This document shows positions 17,568-26,349 of a stretch of 64,000 nucleotides of DNA, piece after piece. A model generated the notes under the pieces. It had not been told where the DNA came from, searched no databases, and was given only the letters and a program-made list of their open reading frames with translations. Position 1 is the first letter of the stretch. Every line of letters starts with the position of its first letter. This DNA is from Flavobacterium subsaxonicum WB 4.1-42 = DSM 21790 (GTDB taxonomy: Bacteria > Bacteroidota > Bacteroidia > Flavobacteriales > Flavobacteriaceae), in assembly GCF_000422725.1 (NCBI RefSeq), contig NZ_AUGP01000001.1, forward strand, positions 1 through 64,000, written 5' to 3'. A program made the position numbers and the translations under genes.

Positions 17568-17593
17568 TAAATTTGCGTAACTGATTACGTAAT
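17568..17593 (+). promoter_or_regulatory. Promoter (-7 TAAATTTG) with overlapping palindromic operator candidate
   Basis: TAAATTTG at 17568-17575 matches TAnnTTTG. Directly after it lies CGTAA-ctga-TTACG (17576-17589), overlapping the perfect palindrome ATTACGTAAT (17584-17593). The position over the expected transcript start suits autorepression by the MarR-type product encoded at 17616. Confidence 0.55.
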
Positions 17594-17615
17594 TTTATTA
17601 CACATTATTTTTACA

Positions 17616-18569
17616 ATGGAATTATTTAAAGAATTGGGCAAAGTAGCCCTTGGCAGCAAACTGCGCCTGTTTACCGAAATGTTTACTAACGATGCTGCCC
17701 GTATTTACAGTTTATACAATATAGACATGCAGCCCAAGTGGTTTCCCGTCTTCTATGTGCTATCTAAAGGCGCGTCTAAAACCATAACCAGCATTGCCAA
17801 AGAAATTGGGCATTCGCACCCCTCTGTAAGTACTATTGTAGGCGAAATGGCTAAAAAAGGCTATGTTTTTGAGGCGAAGGACACCAGCGATGGCAGGCGT
17901 AACCTTATTGCACTAACCGAAGCCGGTGCCGAAATTACAGCTAAGATTCAGGATCAGTACGCCGACCTGAATAGGGCTATTGAGGATATATCATCGCAAA
18001 CTACCTACGATTTGTGGAAGGCGATTGAAGAGTGGGAATATTTACTGGGTCAGAAAAACCTGTTGCGCCGTGTTGAAGAGCAGAAAAAACTCCGCGAAAG
18101 CGGCAACGTTACTATTGTAGCATTCAAGCCGGAGTATTACGATGCTTTCAGGAGCCTTAATGTTGAGTGGATATCTGAGTATTTTAAGATGGAAGAAGCC
18201 GATTACAAGGCACTGGATAATCCGCAGGAATACATTTTAGATAATGGCGGGCACATACTGGTGGCGCTTTACAACGGCGAGCCTTTGGGGGTATGCGCCC
18301 TTATAAAATTAAAGGACAGCAAGTACGATTACGAGCTGGCCAAAATGGCGGTTTCGCCAAAGGCACAGGGCAAAAACATAGGCTACCTGCTGGGCACTGC
18401 TGCTATAGAAAAGGCCAGGCAACTGGGCGCCGCTACCCTTTACCTGGAAAGCAACACCAAACTAAAACCGGCCATTAACCTGTACAACAAACTGGGCTTT
18501 AAAAAAGTGGCAGGCAACCCCACCCCTTACGAACGCGCCGATATACAAATGCTGCTGGAGCTAAAGTAG
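17616..18569 (+). CDS. MarR-type regulator fused to GNAT acetyltransferase
   Basis: This 317-residue protein joins two domains. Residues about 1-150 are a MarR winged helix (TSIAKEIGHSHPSVSTIVGEMAKKGYVFEAKDTSDGRRN, including the wing motif DGRRN). Residues about 158-317 are a GNAT fold (MAVSPKAQGKNIGYLLGTAAIEKARQLGA, the Q-G-x-x-I-G acetyl-CoA loop, then LYNKLGFKKV). Such fusions occur in several phyla and may couple sensing of a small molecule or acetyl-CoA state to transcription. The target genes are unknown. The palindrome at 17576-17593 suggests autoregulation. Confidence 0.88.
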   Translation: MELFKELGKVALGSKLRLFTEMFTNDAARIYSLYNIDMQPKWFPVFYVLSKGASKTITSIAKEIGHSHPSVSTIVGEMAKKGYVFEAKDTSDGRRNLIALTEAGAEITAKIQDQYADLNRAIEDISSQTTYDLWKAIEEWEYLLGQKNLLRRVEEQKKLRESGNVTIVAFKPEYYDAFRSLNVEWISEYFKMEEADYKALDNPQEYILDNGGHILVALYNGEPLGVCALIKLKDSKYDYELAKMAVSPKAQGKNIGYLLGTAAIEKARQLGAATLYLESNTKLKPAINLYNKLGFKKVAGNPTPYERADIQMLLELK

Positions 18570-18630
18570 AAGCAGTTTATACGGCTGATAATTTCTGCGA
18601 AAGCTAATGGTTACATTAACTATTATAACT

Positions 18631-18638
18631 TATTTTTG
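18631..18638 (+). promoter_or_regulatory. -7 promoter element TATTTTTG
   Basis: Perfect TAnnTTTG, 27 bases before ATG 18666 of the esterase gene. Confidence 0.55.
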
Positions 18639-18665
18639 ATGCACATACAAACCAAGCCTTAAACC

Positions 18666-19583
18666 ATGAAATTATTATTGCCCTTATTTATAGTAACTAT
18701 GTTTACAGCATGTACACAACAGGTAGCATCGCAACAGGTACTGCCGTTATATAAAACCATACCTAACAGCAAGCAATCGGCCAATAAAGAAAAGACCGAG
18801 ATGGCCAGTTACGGTATAGAAATTACCACAAACGTATCGGTTCCTACGCTTACCGTTTACAAACCCGCCAAGCCTAATGCGCAGCGCAGTGCCGTTATTG
18901 TGGTGCCGGGTGGTGGCTATGGCATGGTTGCCACGGGCCATGAAGGTACCGATGTTGCCAAGGCACTAAACAGCTGGGGCGTTACTGCCTTTGTTTTAAA
19001 ATACCGCCTGCCCAACGATACTATTATGCCCGATAAAACCATTGGTCCGCTACAAGACGCGCAAAGGGCGATACAGATGGTTAGGGAAAATGCCAAAGAA
19101 TGGAACATAGACACCAACAAAATTGGCATTATGGGCTTTTCTGCCGGAGGGCATCTGGCCGCAACGGCTTCTACACAATTCGACAATGCGGTTATAAGCA
19201 ATGATAAAAAGGTGTCGCTACGCCCTGATTTTTCGATACTTATTTATCCGGTTATAAGCTTTACCGATAACCTGACCCACATGGGCAGCCGCGATAACCT
19301 GATAGGTAAAAAGCCATCGCAAAAAAGCGTTAACCACTACTCCAACGAGTTGCAGGTAACCGATAAAACCCCGGCAGCGTTTTTGGTACATTCCGCCGAT
19401 GATGGCGCTGTGCCGGTTGGCAACAGCATTGCGTATTACCAGGCATTGCTTAAGCACAAAATTTACAGCGAAATGCTGCTGTACCCCTTAGGCGGCCACG
19501 GCTATGGCATGAACAACCCCACCACCGCCGATAAATGGATGGACAACCTTAAAAACTGGATGATAGCCGGTAAATTTTTGTAG
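18666..19583 (+). CDS. Exported alpha/beta-hydrolase (carbohydrate esterase-like lipoprotein)
   Basis: The 305-residue protein has a short lipoprotein-type signal (MKLLLPLFIVTMFTAC, Cys16). The alpha/beta-hydrolase core shows an oxyanion-hole motif VPGGGYGMVA (about 80), the nucleophile elbow GFSAGGH (Ser at about residue 162), an acid Asp in HSADDGAVP (about 246) and the catalytic His in GGHGYGM (about 280). This combination is typical of the BD-FAE/acetyl-xylan-esterase-like group that deacetylates or deferuloylates plant glycans. Proximity to the GH39-like gene at 15831 is suggestive, but it has its own promoter. The exact substrate cannot be told from sequence. Confidence 0.85.
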   Translation: MKLLLPLFIVTMFTACTQQVASQQVLPLYKTIPNSKQSANKEKTEMASYGIEITTNVSVPTLTVYKPAKPNAQRSAVIVVPGGGYGMVATGHEGTDVAKALNSWGVTAFVLKYRLPNDTIMPDKTIGPLQDAQRAIQMVRENAKEWNIDTNKIGIMGFSAGGHLAATASTQFDNAVISNDKKVSLRPDFSILIYPVISFTDNLTHMGSRDNLIGKKPSQKSVNHYSNELQVTDKTPAAFLVHSADDGAVPVGNSIAYYQALLKHKIYSEMLLYPLGGHGYGMNNPTTADKWMDNLKNWMIAGKFL

Positions 19584-19690
19584 TGGTTTTGATTAGGTGG
19601 TAATTGTGTGAAAATTATTATAAATAAGCCGCAACACCATCTGCCCAATTAAAATATGGCGTATTTTTATTAACAAGAATTACATTGTTT

Positions 19691-20587
19691 ATGTTAGTAG
19701 AAAAAAGACTGCCCTTTAGATACCTTTTTAGCACCGTAAAATACGAAATGCTCATAGTGCTGATACTCGGCTTTGCCATTCATTTTTTAACCGAGCACTT
19801 TTACAATTACCTGCCCGAAATGCCGCTTACCATTGCCACCTTTTTAGGTACGGCAATATCGGTACTGCTATCGTTTAAAATGAGCCAGAGCTACGACCGC
19901 TGGTGGGAAGCCCGCAAGGTTTGGGGTGCTATAGTTAACGATTCGCGTACGTTTGTACTTCAGTTACAGGCGTTTGTATATACCGGTAATGCTACGGCAC
20001 AAATAAAGACTATGGCCTACCGACAAATTGCGTGGTGCTACTCGTTAGGTCAGTCGCTCAGGGGGTTACCGCCGTTAGAGGACTGTGATGCATTTTTATC
20101 AGCCGAAGATATTGCCACTCTTAACAAGCACAAAAACAAACCGTTGGGCATTTTACAGCTTAACGTGCACCAGATTAGCGACCTGAAAAAAGACGACCAT
20201 ATCAGCGATTTTATACACGCCCAGATAAACACTACCTGTGTAAAATTTTCTGATAGTATGGGGATGGCCGAACGTATTAACAACACGGTTTTTCCTACCA
20301 CCTACCGCCTGTTTTTGCACTTTACCATTTACCTGTTTGTAATAATCTTATCTATTGGTTTAAAGGGTATTATGCTGGCGTACGAAATTCCGTTGCTTAC
20401 GTTAATAGCATTGGTGTTTTTCCTGTTGGAAAAAACAGCCTACTACTTACAGGACCCTTTTAGAAACCGCCCAAGCGATACATCCGTCACTGCTATTGCA
20501 AGGACAATTGAAATAAACATAAGGCAACTATTGGACGAAGAAGAACTACCGGAACCGGTTACTAAGGAAACGTTTTATATTATGTAA
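19691..20587 (+). CDS. Bestrophin-family anion channel (copy 1)
   Basis: The 298-residue product from ATG 19691 has the bestrophin (YneE/RFP-TM) pattern: [15 protein letters not shown], a first hairpin, [35 protein letters not shown] (highly conserved pore-lining block around residue 60-90), [20 protein letters not shown], and a C-terminal cytosolic [27 protein letters not shown]. Bacterial bestrophins are pentameric channels passing anions or, in some cases, cations. The upstream in-frame TTG at 19685 is rejected in favour of ATG. It converges with the macro-domain gene, overlapping by 8 bases at the 3' end. Confidence 0.9.
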   Translation: MLVEKRLPFRYLFSTVKYEMLIVLILGFAIHFLTEHFYNYLPEMPLTIATFLGTAISVLLSFKMSQSYDRWWEARKVWGAIVNDSRTFVLQLQAFVYTGNATAQIKTMAYRQIAWCYSLGQSLRGLPPLEDCDAFLSAEDIATLNKHKNKPLGILQLNVHQISDLKKDDHISDFIHAQINTTCVKFSDSMGMAERINNTVFPTTYRLFLHFTIYLFVIILSIGLKGIMLAYEIPLLTLIALVFFLLEKTAYYLQDPFRNRPSDTSVTAIARTIEINIRQLLDEEELPEPVTKETFYIM

Positions 20588-21104
20588 GCTGTAACAAATC
20601 AGCATACAGGCTGTAATTTTCATCATCAAAACATACAAAGGTAACCTGCATTATACTGTTGTTTTGCTTCAGGAAATCCTGAACGGTGGCAACTGCTATT
20701 TGCGCAGCCCTTGGTTTTGGGAAATGATATACACCCGTGCTGATATTTGGGAACGCTATGGTTTTGATATCATGCTCTACCGCGAGCTTTAAACTGTTGC
20801 TATAGGCATTGGCGAGCAGTTGCTCTTTTTCGGCCTTATTGCCGTTGTAAACCGGGCCCACCGTATGTATAACATATTTGGCGGGCAGCTTACCGGCCGT
20901 TGTAATAACCGCCTCTCCGGTTTTACAGCCACCCTGGCGGTTGCGTATGGCAATGCAATCATCTAAAATGGCCTGGCCGCCTGCGCGGTGTATGGCACCA
21001 TCTACCCCACCGCCGCCAAGCAACGATGAGTTGGCCGCATTTACAATAGCATCGGCTTCAATTTTTGTGATGTCACCTTTAACGAGTTTTAGCTTAGAAT
21101 TCAT
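20580..21104 (-). CDS. Macro-domain O-acetyl-ADP-ribose deacetylase
   Basis: The 174-residue protein is a single MacroD-type macro domain: [38 protein letters not shown] (residues about 5-42, with the catalytic Asn-Ala-Ala-Asn and the [10 protein letters not shown] phosphate-binding loop), [18 protein letters not shown] and [12 protein letters not shown]. These enzymes release acetate from O-acetyl-ADP-ribose and remove mono-ADP-ribose from acidic residues. The full family length and all motifs are present. The end overlaps the convergent bestrophin gene by 8 bases. Confidence 0.93.
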   Translation of the reverse strand: MNSKLKLVKGDITKIEADAIVNAANSSLLGGGGVDGAIHRAGGQAILDDCIAIRNRQGGCKTGEAVITTAGKLPAKYVIHTVGPVYNGNKAEKEQLLANAYSNSLKLAVEHDIKTIAFPNISTGVYHFPKPRAAQIAVATVQDFLKQNNSIMQVTFVCFDDENYSLYADLLQLT

Positions 21105-21175
21105 CGGTTAAAATAAATGATTGCCTTTTATATTCACCATATTTATTGAAATTTGTACTTACTTAGATCGAGATG

Positions 21176-21664
21176 TTATTCAAGAATATCTGAAATAATT
21201 TTTGAATCTTCATCAGACAAATATTTGTAAAGATCGATGTCGCGAAAGGAAACATCATATACCTTCTTCCATAAATAGTGAGATTTGTTGGCGAATTTTT
21301 CTTCATTTGCAATATCATTAACGTTAGTTAGATTTACACTAACAACTTTTTTTCCATTTTCAGGGATCGTTGACATCGGAGGTGGATTATTATCTGCCTC
21401 AATCTTTACTAATTTTTCCCTCTCAATTAGATTCGAAAAACTTTTAGCAAGCGAATATTTATTTAATTTAGCAACCACTTTATTTTCGCAAATAACACGA
21501 CCTTCTTTATCAATGGCAATTACCTTTCTTGTATCATTACCTTCAAAATTCTTGCTCCATTGAAATATGACACATTGATAAATTTCCCCTGTTTTTATCT
21601 CGGGAGTTTTTCCACATTGAAATGGAAACAGTACTATAAAGAAAATTAAAATTTTGAAATTCAT
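21176..21664 (-). CDS. AT-rich orphan lipoprotein of unknown function
   Basis: The 162-residue product begins MNFKILIFFIVLFPFQC, a signal with a lipobox-like PFQC and Cys17, so it may be a lipoprotein. The mature part is charged (Lys, Glu, Asp, Asn) with no recognised domain. One segment reads KVIAIDKEGRVICENKVVAKL, reminiscent of small beta-rich exported proteins. Its base composition and that of the following 260 bases are visibly more AT-rich than the flanking housekeeping genes. This is consistent with recent acquisition or relaxed selection. I do not recognise the family. Confidence 0.55.
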   Translation of the reverse strand: MNFKILIFFIVLFPFQCGKTPEIKTGEIYQCVIFQWSKNFEGNDTRKVIAIDKEGRVICENKVVAKLNKYSLAKSFSNLIEREKLVKIEADNNPPPMSTIPENGKKVVSVNLTNVNDIANEEKFANKSHYLWKKVYDVSFRDIDLYKYLSDEDSKIISDILE

Positions 21665-21808
21665 GTTTTAATTTAAAATTATATTCGAAAATATTTTTCA
21701 TTTATATTTTCGGCATTGAGACAAACTATAAATTTTATCTATGATAAAACACTTCTTAATCTGAGTAAATCTAAAATTGCTATAAAACATGCAATTTAGC
21801 CTGAAACC

Positions 21809-21834
21809 AAAGTCCCAAAGTGAAATATCAAAAT
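21809..21834. repeat. Dispersed 26-bp repeat, copy 1
   Basis: This segment, containing CAAAGTGAAATATCAAAAT, matches 42128-42153 at 24 of 26 positions. It lies in an AT-rich 257-base gap between the orphan lipoprotein and ppx that holds no gene I can see. Confidence 0.7.
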
Positions 21835-21921
21835 AATACACCTTGATTTTCAATATATTAAATTTCGCTTATTTGCATCAAAAATCGAAAATCAGTACAC
21901 AAAATATGCGATAGAGATTAT

Positions 21922-22812
21922 CTATATCTTACCGTAATACATTGCCTTAACAATACCATCGGATAGCCCAATTTTAGGAACGTAAATATTTCTGGCACCG
22001 CTCCATTTCATGGCGTTAAGGTAAATACGTGCAGCATAGATAATTACGTCGGCACGGTCCGGGTTTAGGCCAAGGTCGGATATACGCTGCTCGTAGCTCA
22101 GGTTGTTAAGAAACTGATATTGAGCATTTACGTAGAAAAAAGACAAGGGCTTATCCTGCTTTTTGCCCGACATTTTAAACAACTTATTGATGTTACCACC
22201 AGATCCAATCAGCGTAACAGCCTCATATTCATCGGTTACTGACTTTATCCACTTTTCAATTTCCTGCCACACCACCTCGTTAACCATGTTGTTAAGCAGG
22301 CGCACCGTACCGTTTTTAAACGACCTGGAAGCCACTATTTTACCATTGGCAAATAATGAAAATTCGGTACTGCCGCCACCCACATCAACAAAAAGGTAAG
22401 TCTGGTCGGGCTTTATAAACTCGTGTAAATCAGTGGCTGCGATAATCGAAGCCTCTTTTTTACCGTCTATAATTTCTATTTTGATATCGGCCTCACGCTC
22501 AATCTGGTCAACAACTTCGGCAGCATTGTAGGCCTCGCGCATTGCCGATGTGGCGCACGCCATATAGCGCTCTACCTTATGCACCTTCATTAGTAGTTTA
22601 TAGGCCTTCATGGCATCGACCATGCGGCTTATGTTCTCGTCGCTAATTTCGCCTACGGTAAACGCATCCTGTCCAAGGCGGATGGGCACCCGCACAAGCG
22701 AGCTTTTGTTAAACTGCGGCTCCTTGCCATCCTGCTCTACTATATTGCAAATCAGCAGCCTCATGGCGTTAGACCCAATATCTATAGCAGCGTATTTTTT
22801 TATGTTAATCAT
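21922..22812 (-). CDS. ppx: Exopolyphosphatase / pppGpp phosphatase, Ppx/GppA family
   Basis: The 296-residue protein is an ASKHA-fold phosphatase. AAIDIGSNAMRLLICNI (phosphate-1 loop), MACATSAMREAYNA, EIIDGKKEA, YLFVDVGGGSTEFSLF (phosphate-2 loop) and LIGSGGNINKL are all present. It should hydrolyse terminal phosphate from polyphosphate, possibly also pppGpp. The length fits the short single-module form common in Bacteroidota, without the C-terminal HD-like domains of E. coli Ppx. It lies 85 bases downstream of ppk1 on the same strand, giving a paired synthesis/degradation locus. Confidence 0.93.
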   Translation of the reverse strand: MINIKKYAAIDIGSNAMRLLICNIVEQDGKEPQFNKSSLVRVPIRLGQDAFTVGEISDENISRMVDAMKAYKLLMKVHKVERYMACATSAMREAYNAAEVVDQIEREADIKIEIIDGKKEASIIAATDLHEFIKPDQTYLFVDVGGGSTEFSLFANGKIVASRSFKNGTVRLLNNMVNEVVWQEIEKWIKSVTDEYEAVTLIGSGGNINKLFKMSGKKQDKPLSFFYVNAQYQFLNNLSYEQRISDLGLNPDRADVIIYAARIYLNAMKWSGARNIYVPKIGLSDGIVKAMYYGKI

Positions 22813-22897
22813 TTAGAAAAGGGACTGAGGGACTAAGGTACTGAGTAACTGAGGCTTTCTAAGAACCTAAGATGCTAAGAGCCTAAGAACCTTTCTT
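22813..22897. repeat. Word-repeat spacer between ppk1 and ppx
   Basis: The spacer consists of near-repeats of CTAAGA/CCTAAG and ACTGAG (GGGACTGAGGGACTAAGG, TAAGATGCTAAGAGCC). A related spacer with CTAAGCATCTTAG follows fumC around 48857-48870. It is non-coding on both strands. Confidence 0.65.
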
Positions 22898-25012
22898 TTA
22901 TAATTGTTCGTAAATAACTTCCAGTTGGTTCCTGTAATAATTGTAAGTTTCAATCTGCGCCCTGAAAGGTTTGGCTTTTGGCTGCTTACGGTACTTATTT
23001 TCAAGCGATTCCGAGTGCCAGCGTGCCTTAACGTTACCCTTCCAGCCCAGCTCAAACGTGTCTATAAGCTCCTGTTTTATGCCCTCATCATAAATTGGGC
23101 AGGTAACCTCTACCCTTGAGTCGAGGTTACGGGTCATAAAATCAGCCGATGAGATGTAAATATCAGGATCGCCCTCGTTACCAAAAATATAAACGCGCGA
23201 ATGCTCTAAGTAATTGTCTACTATACTAATAGCCTCAATATTTTCGCTCATGCCCTCTACGCCCGGTATAAGGCAGCACATGCCGCGTATAACAAGCTGT
23301 ATCTTAACACCTTCGCGGCTGGCTTCATACAGCTTATCGATCATTTTAAAATCGGTAAGACTGTTCATTTTCAGTTTAATATAGGCCTCTTTACCGGCAA
23401 TGGCATTAAGTATCTCCCTGTCTATCAGCTTATAAAACTTAGAACGCGTATAGTGCGGCGATACCAGCAAATGCTTGTAGCGGTGCACGCGGTAGTTAAC
23501 ATCAAAAAACTCAAAAATTCGGTTAACTTCCTTAAGTATAGGGGCATGCGCCGTAAACAGGGTAACATCTGTATAGATCTTAGCGGTAGACTCGTTAAAG
23601 TTACCGGTAGATATAAAGCCGTAACGTTTTATTTTGCCATCTTCCAGGCGCTCTACAGAGCACACTTTGCTGTGCACCTTAAGGCCTTTTACCCCAAAAA
23701 TAAGGTTGATGCCTTCGGTTTGCATTTGCTCTGCATAGGTAATGTTACTGGCCTCATCAAAACGGGCCTGAAGCTCGATTTGTACCGTAACTTTCTTGCC
23801 GTTTTTGGCTGCATTTATAAGCGAACTTACTATTTGTGAGTGCTTTGCAAGCCTGTATAACGTAATTTTTATAGATACCACCTTTGGGTCTAACGCTGCC
23901 TCGCGCATAAATTTAATTACGTAGGCAAACGACTGGTAGGGTGTGTATAAAAGGTAATCTTTCTTTTTAATTTTTTGAAGGATGCTGCCCTCAAGGCTCA
24001 GTCCGTTTACCGGAAGCGGGCTATTGCGCTGGTACAGAAGGTCCTGACGCCCAAGGGTTGGGAAATCCATATAATCCCTACGGTTGTGGTAGCGCCCCCC
24101 GGGAATGATACTGTCAGACGAATCAATTTCCAGGTTTTTAAGGAAATAATCCAGTGTATCCTGATCTATGGCCTGGTCGTAAACAAAACGTACGGGTTCG
24201 CCTATACGCCTGTCTTTTACGCCCGTCCAAATCTTTTCCATTAAGCTTTTACTCTGGTCGCTATCAATGTCAAGCTGCGCATCGCGCGTAATCTTGATCA
24301 TGTGCGCCGATATGCTCTCGTACTTAAAGATATTAAAGATGTTATGCAGGTTATAGCGAATAACATCATCTAACATTATAATATGCTGCTTTTCGTTACC
24401 GGAAGGCAGTATTACAAAACGGTTAATGGTACGCGGCATCTCAATAAGTGCGTAGCGCACCTCCTGCTCATGCGTCATAACTCCCTCACTATCCATACAC
24501 TTAGCCTTTATAACAAGCTTAACAGCAAGATACCCCGCAGTATCCCTAAGGATAGGAAACTCCTCGAGATCGTTAAGTATAATGGTTACCAGCTCAGGGC
24601 TAACCTTCTGGATAAAAAAATCTTTAATATAATGCTCCTGCTCTTTGGTTAACTGGGTTTCGTTAACCATAAAAATGTTCTCTTTTTCGAGCTCATTTTC
24701 TATAACACTAAGGGTACGAAGGCTTTCTGACTGTTGTTCTATAACAATCTCTGTAATTTCGTTAAGCAGTTTGTGCGCGGCCAGGGTACCGGGCAGCTCT
24801 TCGCTGGTGGTGCCCTCAAGGCTAAGGCGGCGTATGGCAGCATAGCGCACCCTGAAAAATTCGTCGAAATTATTAGAAAATATACCTAAAAATCTAAGCC
24901 TGTCTAATAGCGGTACATTTTCGTCTGATGCTTCCTGTAAAACCCTGGCATTAAAAGCAAGCCAGCTTTTCTCTCTGTCAATGTACCGGTTTACCGGTGA
25001 GTGGTGGATCAT
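22898..25012 (-). CDS. ppk1: Polyphosphate kinase 1
   Basis: The 704-residue enzyme makes inorganic polyphosphate from ATP. It shows the N-terminal domain (YIDREKSWLAFNARVLQEA, FFRVRYA), the head domain, and two PLD-like C-terminal domains. One of these carries VHSKVCSVE, with the His that becomes phosphorylated, preceded by QIELQARFDEASNI and followed by GFISTGNFNESTAKIYTD. The second has VRGMCCLIPG and YIFGNEGDPDIYISSADFMTRNLDSRVEV. The length is typical. Its start codon lies within the end of the sixA-like gene (35-base overlap), suggesting translational coupling. Confidence 0.96.
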   Translation of the reverse strand: MIHHSPVNRYIDREKSWLAFNARVLQEASDENVPLLDRLRFLGIFSNNFDEFFRVRYAAIRRLSLEGTTSEELPGTLAAHKLLNEITEIVIEQQSESLRTLSVIENELEKENIFMVNETQLTKEQEHYIKDFFIQKVSPELVTIILNDLEEFPILRDTAGYLAVKLVIKAKCMDSEGVMTHEQEVRYALIEMPRTINRFVILPSGNEKQHIIMLDDVIRYNLHNIFNIFKYESISAHMIKITRDAQLDIDSDQSKSLMEKIWTGVKDRRIGEPVRFVYDQAIDQDTLDYFLKNLEIDSSDSIIPGGRYHNRRDYMDFPTLGRQDLLYQRNSPLPVNGLSLEGSILQKIKKKDYLLYTPYQSFAYVIKFMREAALDPKVVSIKITLYRLAKHSQIVSSLINAAKNGKKVTVQIELQARFDEASNITYAEQMQTEGINLIFGVKGLKVHSKVCSVERLEDGKIKRYGFISTGNFNESTAKIYTDVTLFTAHAPILKEVNRIFEFFDVNYRVHRYKHLLVSPHYTRSKFYKLIDREILNAIAGKEAYIKLKMNSLTDFKMIDKLYEASREGVKIQLVIRGMCCLIPGVEGMSENIEAISIVDNYLEHSRVYIFGNEGDPDIYISSADFMTRNLDSRVEVTCPIYDEGIKQELIDTFELGWKGNVKARWHSESLENKYRKQPKAKPFRAQIETYNYYRNQLEVIYEQL

Positions 25013-25499
25013 ATTTTTTTAAATCGCTTGGAAATATTACTGTTTCTGTCGTTCCTTTTTGAATATCCTTCCAGTCTTTTTCATCAAAAGATAAAGATAC
25101 AAACCCTGCTGTTGGCACATTTTCAAGAGCACGGTTTCCAAAGGTATTAACAAAATTAGTAATAGCACCGTTATGACCAAAAAGAATTAGGTTATCAAAT
25201 TGGTTATTGCAGCTTTTTATTGCATTTTCCAGCCCTTCTTCGTCAAAAGTGTAAAGGTCGTCCTTAAAAGTTATGGTATCAACAGGTATCGATAGGTTTT
25301 CGGCAAAAATATAAGCCGTATTTTTAGCCCTTTGCGCTGTACTGCTCCACACAATAAACGACTTTGGCAAGTGCTCTTCTATATTAGATGCCACCAAATG
25401 CGCATCATCAATTCCCCTTTTAGAAAGCGGTCGGTCTTTATCCACCAGCGGTGCATCCCAGCTGGACTTGGCATGGCGAATCAGGATTAAATTTTTCAT
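24978..25499 (-). CDS. SixA-like histidine phosphatase
   Basis: From ATG 25499 the product has 173 residues and opens MKNLILIRHAKSSWDAPLVDKDRPLSKRG, the RHG/RHA motif with catalytic His9 of the SixA branch of the histidine-phosphatase superfamily. The remaining active-site residues are in the SSTAQRAKNTA and LFGHNGAIT blocks, the latter with the second His. SixA removes phosphate from histidine-phosphotransfer or PTS proteins. The frame extends 21 residues further upstream, but those residues do not fit the family. Its end overlaps the start of ppk1 by 35 bases, so the two are probably an operon with ppx. Confidence 0.88.
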   Translation of the reverse strand: MKNLILIRHAKSSWDAPLVDKDRPLSKRGIDDAHLVASNIEEHLPKSFIVWSSTAQRAKNTAYIFAENLSIPVDTITFKDDLYTFDEEGLENAIKSCNNQFDNLILFGHNGAITNFVNTFGNRALENVPTAGFVSLSFDEKDWKDIQKGTTETVIFPSDLKKYDPPLTGKPVH

Positions 25500-25606
25500 A
25501 CGCGTTGTGTTGTTGTGTTTTAGTATTAAATGTCGGAAACTTAAATATCTAAAAAAATACAACGCGCCTTTGCCTATATTTTGTTAATTTGCTATTAAAA
25601 TTTAGG

Positions 25607-26251
25607 CTATGGTGCCAGCCTTTCAATTTTCCAGGCAAAATCTTCCTGCAAAATAAATCGTATCCTGTCGTGCAAACGGTTGGGCCTGCCCTGCCAGAAC
25701 TCTACACTTACAGGCTTTACAAGGTAGCCACCCCAATGCCCGGGGCGCGGCACTTCTTTACCCTCAAACTCGGCCTCCAGGGCCTTTAAATTATCTTCTA
25801 AATAATTGCGCGATGGCACTACCTGGCTTTGCGGAGACACCACAGCACCCAACTGGCTACCGTGCGGGCGGCTTTCAAAATAACCGTCGGACGTATTGGC
25901 CGATATTTTCTCTGCCACGCCTTTTATAATTACCTGGCGCTCCATTTCCTGCCAAAAAAACGACAGGCAAATGTTTGGGTTGGCCTCTATGGCCCTGCCT
26001 TTGTTGGAATTATAGTTGGTGAAAAAGATAAAACCCTCGTGCGTGTACTGCTTTAGCAACACCACCCGCGAATTAGGGAAACCATCGAGCCCAATGGTTG
26101 ATACCGTCATGGCATTAACCTCGCCCCTGCTGCCGGATTCTTCTACCTCTATAAACCATTTTTTAAAGAGTGTAATAGGATCTTCGGGCAGGTGCTGCTC
26201 TGTTAATTCGCTTTTTTCGTATGATTTTCGGTAGTTGCTTAGGTCGCTCAT
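25607..26251 (-). CDS. pdxH: Pyridoxamine 5'-phosphate oxidase
   Basis: The enzyme oxidises pyridoxine or pyridoxamine 5'-phosphate to pyridoxal phosphate using FMN. From ATG 26251 it has 214 residues, as in E. coli. Blocks seen in order are LSNYRKSYEKSEL, DPITLFKKWFIE, MTVSTIGLDGFPNSRVVLLKQ, FFTNYNSNKGRAIEANP (FMN-binding), SFFWQEMERQVIIKG, FESRPHGSQLGAVVSPQSQ and a C-terminal EFWQGRPNRLHDRI (PLP-binding). The 12 upstream in-frame residues are encoded by an intergenic TTGTTGGAT-type repeat and are left out. Confidence 0.95.
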   Translation of the reverse strand: MSDLSNYRKSYEKSELTEQHLPEDPITLFKKWFIEVEESGSRGEVNAMTVSTIGLDGFPNSRVVLLKQYTHEGFIFFTNYNSNKGRAIEANPNICLSFFWQEMERQVIIKGVAEKISANTSDGYFESRPHGSQLGAVVSPQSQVVPSRNYLEDNLKALEAEFEGKEVPRPGHWGGYLVKPVSVEFWQGRPNRLHDRIRFILQEDFAWKIERLAP

Positions 26252-26349
26252 TTTTTTAGATTGTTGGATTGTTGGATTTTTAGACATTTAGGTTATTCGA
26301 CTTGACGCACTTTTAATAATCATCAAATCTAACAATCTAATAATCGAAA

